Assembly (NCBI GenBank): GCA_023446865.1
Contig: JAEXPL010000051.1
Coordinates: forward strand, 1 to 9,787
Source of the DNA: Verrucomicrobiota bacterium
Lineage (GTDB): Bacteria > Verrucomicrobiota > Verrucomicrobiia > Opitutales > Opitutaceae
DNA length: 9,787 nt
Reading direction: 5' to 3'
Numbering within the stretch: position 1 is the stretch's first letter; each line of letters starts with the position of its first letter. The notes under the pieces are model-generated. The model worked only from the letters and a program-made list of their open reading frames with translations. It was not told where the DNA came from and ran no database searches. The position numbers and the translations under genes are program-made. Of this stretch, positions 5,619 to 9,787 are shown piece by piece.

Positions 5619-6110
5619 ATGAAGCTCCAGCTCACGCCCAAGGAATACCGCCGCATCCTCCAGATGCTCTACATCGCCGACCATGTCCTCAACGGACGGC
5701 GCGACGACGAGCCCGTGGGCCTGCGCCTGAAATGCGAGGAGGCGTTGCAGGGGTTTCTGGGATACGCGGAGTCGTTCGGCTGCGCGGACCTGGTCGAGCA
5801 GCCCGAGGAGGCGTTGTTCAACTTCACCGCGGCCATGCCCGAGGAGCCCGGTGTGAGCGACGTGATCAACGACTACGACGAGGACACGTTCTGGCAGGAG
5901 CTGGTCACCCGCCTGGCCGAGCGCGACTACGAGCGCATCCACGGCCGGCCGGCGGCGCCGGACCCCGACGGCGCGCCCGAGACCGACGAGCAGCACGAGG
6001 AACGTGCGGCGGAACTGAAGACGCTCGAGGAGGGCTACTGGAAGGAGTTCGAGGCGGTGGGCGTGAAGCACCTCGAGCTCATTCGGGGCGGTTTCGGCCG
6101 GCCGTCGTGA
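5619..6110 (+). CDS. Acidic protein of unknown function
   Basis: I do not recognise this 163-residue protein. It is strongly acidic and looks helical and soluble: no signal peptide or membrane segment is visible. The N-terminal half (MKLQLTPKEYRRILQMLYIA, then EEALQGFLGYAESFGC) appears to be a compact helical domain. A middle part (FWQELVTRLAERDYERIHGR, 91-110) is followed by a Pro/Asp/Glu-rich linker (111-128) and a C-terminal charged helix. Codon use is like its neighbours. The start ATG 5619 lies 27 bp after the stop of the YqgE-like gene, preceded by a C-run rather than a Shine-Dalgarno. The tight spacing suggests co-expression with the YqgE/AlgH gene. The next gene is convergent. Confidence 0.85.
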   Translation: MKLQLTPKEYRRILQMLYIADHVLNGRRDDEPVGLRLKCEEALQGFLGYAESFGCADLVEQPEEALFNFTAAMPEEPGVSDVINDYDEDTFWQELVTRLAERDYERIHGRPAAPDPDGAPETDEQHEERAAELKTLEEGYWKEFEAVGVKHLELIRGGFGRPS

Positions 6111-6169
6111 CGCGAGCTTGGCCCGGGCCCCGACGAGGGTTCTATCCCGCCGTGCACTCTTCCGACCGC

Positions 6170-6193
6170 TTAAGTCGACGACCGTCGAGTTAA
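6170..6193. terminator. Possible weak bidirectional hairpin between convergent genes
   Basis: TTAA-G-TCGAC (6170-6179) pairs with GTCGA-G-TTAA (6184-6193) around a GACC loop, with one G/G mismatch. It overlaps the minus-strand transporter stop codon (6190-6192) and lies 60 bp after the plus-strand stop at 6110. The AT pairs at the base give a short A/T flank on both strands but no real T-run, so its strength as a terminator is doubtful. Confidence 0.3.
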
Positions 6194-7050
6194 CCGGCGG
6201 CGCGTTCTAGGCGCTGGGCGTAGAGCGCGGCGGCGACGACCAGCCCGCCGCCGACCAGCAGGCGCGCCAAGTCGGTCTGCTCGCCGAAGACCAGCAGCGA
6301 CACGGCGACGCCAAGCGGGGTCTTGGCGTTGTTCATCACGGCGAGGGTCGCGTTCGACACGCGCACGGCGCCGCGATTCCAGAGGAAGAACGCCGCCCCG
6401 GAGGCGAGCACGCCGAGGTAGGCGAGTACGCCGAGCTGCCGGCCGGTGAGCGCCGCGGCGGTGTCGACGACGTCGCCGCGCGCCAACGCGAGCGGCACGG
6501 TGGCGAGCACCGCGCCGAGGTAGAGCCAGGCGAAGATCTCGCGGTCGCGCACCTCCGGCTGCGCCAGTTTCCAGCGGCGGTAGAACACCTGGCCGAGGGC
6601 GAAGCAGAGGTTGGAAAGCTGGACGAGAGCGATGCCCGCCCATTCGGCGCGACCGAGCGGTTGCTTGGCGACGACCACGCCCGCACCCGCCACCGCGAGT
6701 GCGGCGGCGAACAACGGCGCCCAGCGAAACCGACGTTCGAGCACATCGTCGGTGAGGCAGACGAAGATCGGCGTGACGATCGTCAGCAGCGCCACTTGGT
6801 AGGCGGCCAGCGTGCGGAAGGCCGTCAGATAGGCCAGGTACATCAGCCCGAACTGCACGGCGCCGATGCCGACGAGGCGCAGCGCGGTCGAAAGTGGCAC
6901 GGCGCGGGGGCGCAGGAACGGCAGAAACACGAGGAGTGCGAGCGCCACGCGCACGGCGGCGACGAACGCGCTGTCGACACCGCCGAGAAAGGTCTTGATC
7001 AGGCCGAACGAGAAGGCCCAGAGCAGGGAGACGAGCAGCAGGTACGGCAT
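6190..7050 (-). CDS. EamA family (DMT superfamily) transporter
   Basis: A 286-residue inner-membrane protein with about ten hydrophobic segments in two tandem EamA repeats, the standard layout of drug/metabolite transporters that move amino acids, metabolites or drugs. The first half spans roughly residues 1-130, with WAFSFGLIK (11-19) in helix one and LTIVTPIFVCL (89-99) in the conserved helix four. The second half spans roughly 138-278, with GQVFYRRW (153-160), FLWNRGAV (222-229) and NNAKTPLGVAVSLLVFGEQ (240-258), a characteristic EamA signature where a Pro-containing helix precedes the GE motif. The substrate cannot be inferred. The start is ATG 7050 (MPYLLLVSLLWAFSF), directly before helix one; the frame continues upstream to 7266 but that extension is basic and unstructured and is unlikely to be used. 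No Shine-Dalgarno is seen. The permease gene lies 234 bp upstream on the same strand. Confidence 0.92.
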   Translation of the reverse strand: MPYLLLVSLLWAFSFGLIKTFLGGVDSAFVAAVRVALALLVFLPFLRPRAVPLSTALRLVGIGAVQFGLMYLAYLTAFRTLAAYQVALLTIVTPIFVCLTDDVLERRFRWAPLFAAALAVAGAGVVVAKQPLGRAEWAGIALVQLSNLCFALGQVFYRRWKLAQPEVRDREIFAWLYLGAVLATVPLALARGDVVDTAAALTGRQLGVLAYLGVLASGAAFFLWNRGAVRVSNATLAVMNNAKTPLGVAVSLLVFGEQTDLARLLVGGGLVVAAALYAQRLERAAG

Positions 7051-7242
7051 GGCGCGAGCCGCAGGGAAACGCAGCCCGCCGGCGCACGGCAATCCGCGAA
7101 TGGCGCGCGGGTCCCACGGTTTCGCCTCCTCCTCCGGGCAAAGTGGGCCAATGGGCACCCCCTGGCTGCGGCCCGAAGTGCTGCGCAGACTGGAGCGGTT
7201 TGCCTTCTGCTGAAGCCGGCGGCGACGAACCCGGCCAGAGGC

Positions 7243-7263
7243 GCCGGCCTTACCGCGGCCGGC
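7243..7263. repeat. 7-bp stem-loop downstream of the ABC permease gene
   Basis: GCCGGCC (7243-7249) pairs perfectly with GGCCGGC (7257-7263) around a seven-base loop. It lies 22 bases past the minus-strand permease stop. No T-run follows on the minus strand, so if it ends transcription it is not a classical intrinsic terminator. It is the only clear structure I see in the 234 bp gap between the permease and EamA genes. Confidence 0.45.
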
Positions 7264-7284
7264 CACAGGTTCCCGAAAACCGCC

Positions 7285-8979
7285 CTAACCGCGGAAGAGC
7301 GCGCCGGCCTTCTTGCCGAGGAGGACGCCGAGGGCGACGATCGTCAGGGCGAGGAACGCCATTGCCCAGGTGCCGAGCGCGGCGGCGAGATAACGGCCGT
7401 CGCCGAGGAGCTGGTACAGTTCGTAGATCGCCTTGGTGATCGGGAAATAGGCGGCCTTCTGCGCGAGGATGATCGAGTCGGAGACCTCGAGCATGGCGAA
7501 GGCGAAGGCGAGCAGGGCGCCGGCGATGAGGTTGGCCGCGATCAGCGGCAGCGTGATCCGGCGCAGCGCCCGGGCGGCGGTGGCGCCGAGGTTCTGGGCC
7601 GCCTCCTCGAGCGCGACGTTCGTCTGCTGGAGGCCGGCGGCCGCGGCGCGCACGACGTAGGGCAGCCGGCGCACGGCATAGGCGATCACGAGCAGGACCG
7701 TGGGGTTCTCGACCGGATCGAGCGCCGCGAAGAATCGGCCTTCGCGCGTCATCGCGAGGTAGCCGAAGGCGAGGACCAGCCCGGGAACGGCGAGCGGGAG
7801 CATGATCAGGCCGTCGAGGAGCTTGCGGCCGGGCAGGCGGCTGCGGACGACGACCCAGGCGATCGCGACCCCGAGGACGAGGTCGAGCAGCGTGGCCAAG
7901 GCGGCGTAGCGCAGGCTGTTGCCGATCGCCGAAACGGTGAGGTCGTGGCCGAGCGCGAGGCGGAAGTTCTCCAGCGTGTACTGCGCCGGGAACACCGTGG
8001 CGTACCAGTCGCGCGAGCTCGCGACGAGCACGACGCCGACATGCGGCAGCACCGCGAACAACAAGACGGTCGCGAAGAGCAGCGCCACCGGCACCGACTG
8101 CCACCAGGGCAGCCAGCGCGCGGACGAGGCGGAGGTCGCGCGGGCCATCATCGCGTGGCCGGTGCCGCCGAAGAGGCCGCGGCCGACGGCGTAGAGCACG
8201 GCGCTGGAGACCAGGAGCAGCGCCACGAGCGCGTACGGCGCCGGGTTGCCCGAGAGCTCCTTGAGGAGCGCGAAGATCTGGACGGAGGTGAGGCGGTCGT
8301 AGTCGAAGACCAAGGGCACGCCAAGTTCGGTGAACGACCAGATGAACACGATGGTGCCGCCGGCGAACAGGCCCGGGCGGATGAGCGGCAGCGTGATGCG
8401 GCGGAAGCGGCGCCAGCCCGTGCAACCGAAGTTGGCGGCGGCCTCCTCCATCGCGGGGTCGACGTTGGCCAGCGCGGCCACGGCGTTGAGGAAGATGATG
8501 GGGTAGAGGTTGAGCGCCTCGACCAGCGCGATGCCCCAGAAGCGACCGTGGGCGAGCCAGTCGACGGTGGCGCCCGGCGCGAGCAGGCTGGCGTGCTGGA
8601 GCAGGGCGTTGAGCGCGCCGTACTGGCCGAAGATCTGGCGCAACCCGATCGCGCCAACGAAGGGCGGCAGCACGACCGGCACGAGGATGAGCGCGGTGAG
8701 GACGGCCTTTCCGGGGAAACGGTAACGATCGGCGCAGTACGCAAGCGGCAGCCCGAGCGCGAAGGCGAGCACGGTCGTGGCGCAGGCGAGCAGGAACGAG
8801 TTGAGCAGCCCCTCGCGGTAGAGCGGGTTCGCCAGCACGGCCCCGAGGTGGCCGAGGGTGAAGTGGCCGCCTTCGTCGACGAAGCCGCCCTGCACGACCT
8901 GGACGACGGGCCAGACCAGGAACGCGCCGAGAAACGCGAGCGTGCCGAGGAAGACGAGGCTGGCGAGCCACCGGGACAT
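7285..8979 (-). CDS. ABC transporter permease, fused double-domain (iron(III)/ThiP type)
   Basis: A 564-residue inner-membrane protein with two tandem binding-protein-dependent permease domains, the layout of FbpB/AfuB iron(III), ThiP thiamine and some phosphonate importers. Each half ends with the cytoplasmic EAA loop that docks on the ATPase: MEEAAANFGCTGWRRFRRI (177-195) followed by TLPLIRPG, and LEEAAQNLGATAARALRRI (457-475) followed by TLPLIAAN. About twelve hydrophobic segments are visible, and a linker near 270-292 joins the halves. The sequence does not decide between iron and another substrate. The start could be ATG 8979 (MSRWLASLVF) or TTG 9015, twelve codons earlier; GGAG seven bases before the TTG is the best ribosome-binding-like site in the window, so the longer form is a real alternative. 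Partner ATPase and binding protein genes are not in the window; the neighbours are an EamA transporter and an acyl-adenylate ligase. Confidence 0.93.
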   Translation of the reverse strand: MSRWLASLVFLGTLAFLGAFLVWPVVQVVQGGFVDEGGHFTLGHLGAVLANPLYREGLLNSFLLACATTVLAFALGLPLAYCADRYRFPGKAVLTALILVPVVLPPFVGAIGLRQIFGQYGALNALLQHASLLAPGATVDWLAHGRFWGIALVEALNLYPIIFLNAVAALANVDPAMEEAAANFGCTGWRRFRRITLPLIRPGLFAGGTIVFIWSFTELGVPLVFDYDRLTSVQIFALLKELSGNPAPYALVALLLVSSAVLYAVGRGLFGGTGHAMMARATSASSARWLPWWQSVPVALLFATVLLFAVLPHVGVVLVASSRDWYATVFPAQYTLENFRLALGHDLTVSAIGNSLRYAALATLLDLVLGVAIAWVVVRSRLPGRKLLDGLIMLPLAVPGLVLAFGYLAMTREGRFFAALDPVENPTVLLVIAYAVRRLPYVVRAAAAGLQQTNVALEEAAQNLGATAARALRRITLPLIAANLIAGALLAFAFAMLEVSDSIILAQKAAYFPITKAIYELYQLLGDGRYLAAALGTWAMAFLALTIVALGVLLGKKAGALFRG

Positions 8980-9054
8980 GCGCCCGCACTGTCGCACGAA
9001 ACGCCGGCGGGCCAAGGTGAAACTCCGCGCCCCGCCGGCCCGCGCCGATTCTCA

Positions 9055-9064
9055 CAAAGCTTTG
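9055..9064. promoter_or_regulatory. Perfect 10-bp palindrome upstream of the permease gene
   Basis: CAAAGCTTTG is a perfect palindrome in an otherwise GC-rich gap, 40 bases upstream of the alternative TTG start and 76 upstream of the ATG start of the permease. Its AT-richness and position make it a candidate operator. It does not match a recognisable Fur box, and no convincing promoter pair is placed around it. Confidence 0.3.
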
Positions 9065-9109
9065 CACGACCCGGCGGGCGCCCGCGCGGGCGAGTATCGG
9101 AGAACCGGA

Positions 9110-9154
9110 GAAGACGCAGAACCGTGTCGCGGTCGGACGCGAATTTGCGTCTTC
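9110..9154. repeat. 9-bp inverted repeat with 27-base spacer
   Basis: GAAGACGCA (9110-9118) is the exact reverse complement of TGCGTCTTC (9146-9154). The spacer contains a smaller ACCG/CGGT hairpin (9121-9133). It lies about 30-75 bases past the ligase stop on the minus strand, so it could form a branched structure at the 3' end of the ligase mRNA or in the permease leader. There is no T-run. Confidence 0.4.
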
Positions 9155-9184
9155 GGCGGGGAGGGGCTCGGGTGCCTGTGGCAG

Positions 9185-9787
9185 CTATGGGGCGCCCTCG
9201 GCCGTCCGGCGGAGGGCGGCGCGGTCGGTCTTGCCCTGGGCGGTGCGGGGCCAGGCGGCGACCGGGCACCAGCGGCGCGGGAGTTTGTGGGGGCTCAGCG
9301 TGGCGCGGAGCGCGCGCTCGACGGCGGCGAGGTCGGGGACGTCGGCGGCGGGAAAGACGGCGGCAACGCATTCGCCCCACCGCGGATCAGGCAAGCCGAG
9401 CACGACCACCTCGGAGAATGCTCCGGTGGCGCGGAGCGCGTGCTCGACCTCGGCGGGATGCACCTTCTCGCCGCCGGTGTTGATGGCCGAGTCGGCGCGG
9501 CCGACGACGTGGAGGCGGCCGGCGGAGTCGAGGCGGCCGAGGTCGTCGGTGTGGAGCGGGCCGGGCGCACGCTGCCCGGGCCAGTAGCCGAGGAAGAGCG
9601 CGGGCGAGGCGACGGCAATGCGGCCGAGCTCGCCGGTGGCGAGCGGCGCCCCGGTCTCCGGATCGAGGATGCCCACGGTGGCGCAGGGGAGGGGGCGCAG
9701 GCCGGTTTCACCGGCGAGAAACTCGGCCGGCGGCTGGACGGCGAGGGCGGCGGCGAACTCGCTGGCGCCGTAGGCGATCGCGAGCGG
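9185..9787 (-). CDS. Acyl-adenylate-forming ligase, C-terminal part (MenE-like)
   Basis: The last 200 residues of an ANL-superfamily AMP-binding enzyme; the N-terminal half lies beyond the right edge. These enzymes activate a carboxylic acid as acyl-AMP and usually pass it to CoA. Visible core motifs, numbered within the fragment, are YGASE (6-10, motif A5), HTDDLGRL (79-86, motif A7, with the ribose-binding Asp), GRAD (96-99, motif A8), GEKVHPAEVE (106-115) and QGKTDR (184-189, motif A10, with catalytic K186). The active site is thus complete in the part seen. The compact C-terminal domain and wording such as QPPAEFLAGETGLRPL suggest an o-succinylbenzoate-CoA ligase (MenE, menaquinone synthesis), but without the substrate pocket and neighbours this is only a leaning. 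The TAG stop is at 9185-9187. The permease gene follows about 200 bp downstream on the same strand. Confidence 0.88.
   Translation of the reverse strand, partial: PLAIAYGASEFAAALAVQPPAEFLAGETGLRPLPCATVGILDPETGAPLATGELGRIAVASPALFLGYWPGQRAPGPLHTDDLGRLDSAGRLHVVGRADSAINTGGEKVHPAEVEHALRATGAFSEVVVLGLPDPRWGECVAAVFPAADVPDLAAVERALRATLSPHKLPRRWCPVAAWPRTAQGKTDRAALRRTAEGAP

Noticed and set aside
6120..6129. GGCCCGGGCC palindrome after the acidic protein gene
   Set aside because: A short self-complementary GC run without loop space or T-run; expected by chance at this GC content.
7051..7266. N-terminal extension of the EamA protein to 7266
   Set aside because: The extra 72 residues are basic and unstructured, and the protein's first helix begins right at ATG 7050, the normal position for this family.
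7250..9067. A 605-codon minus-strand frame overlapping the permease in another frame
   Set aside because: It is an Arg/Pro/Ala-rich shadow; the permease frame has membrane helices and both EAA loops.
6661..9483. A 940-codon plus-strand open frame opposite EamA, the permease and the ligase
   Set aside because: The translation is a monotonous Arg/Glu/Gly/Ala/Asp-rich sequence without any domain, and the minus strand holds three well-supported families over the same bases.

Overview
The window is GC-rich bacterial chromosome (about two thirds GC by eye, with strong G/C preference at third codon positions in every real gene). Gene content and protein style suggest a member of the Verrucomicrobiota, most likely Opitutaceae. 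This is inferred from recognised protein families, not from a marker gene. Eight complete protein genes, one confident partial gene and one tentative partial gene are supported. I see no rRNA, tRNA, CRISPR array, insertion sequence or phage gene.

Left part (1-2217): a tentative minus-strand gene fragment leaves the left edge. It is followed by about 220 bp of gene-free, hairpin-rich DNA carrying two copies of a related motif. Then come an inositol-monophosphatase-family gene (+) and a convergent Nudix hydrolase gene (-). A 540 bp gap follows, holding a run of eight CGGTGNN heptamers and a stretch that looks like worn-down coding sequence.

Centre (2218-6110, all +): gpmI, the cofactor-independent phosphoglycerate mutase of glycolysis, ends in a strong intrinsic terminator. 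A small exported protein of unknown function follows as its own unit, with a second strong terminator. Next comes a probable three-gene run: a dCMP-deaminase-family enzyme, a YqgE/AlgH (UPF0301) protein, and an acidic protein of unknown function.

Right part (6190-9787, all -): an EamA-family (DMT superfamily) membrane transporter, a double-domain ABC permease of the iron(III)/AfuB-FbpB/ThiP type without its ATPase or binding protein in view, and the C-terminal 200 residues of an acyl-adenylate-forming ligase (MenE-like) cut by the right edge.

The genes are mostly housekeeping and do not form one pathway. I found no convincing new multi-gene system. The points most worth a second look are non-coding: the hairpin/motif repeats at 64-250, the heptamer array at 2051-2106 and the coding-like remnant beside it, plus the terminator-insulated exported orphan at 3894-4343. 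Most start codons lack a visible Shine-Dalgarno sequence, so start choices are less certain than usual.
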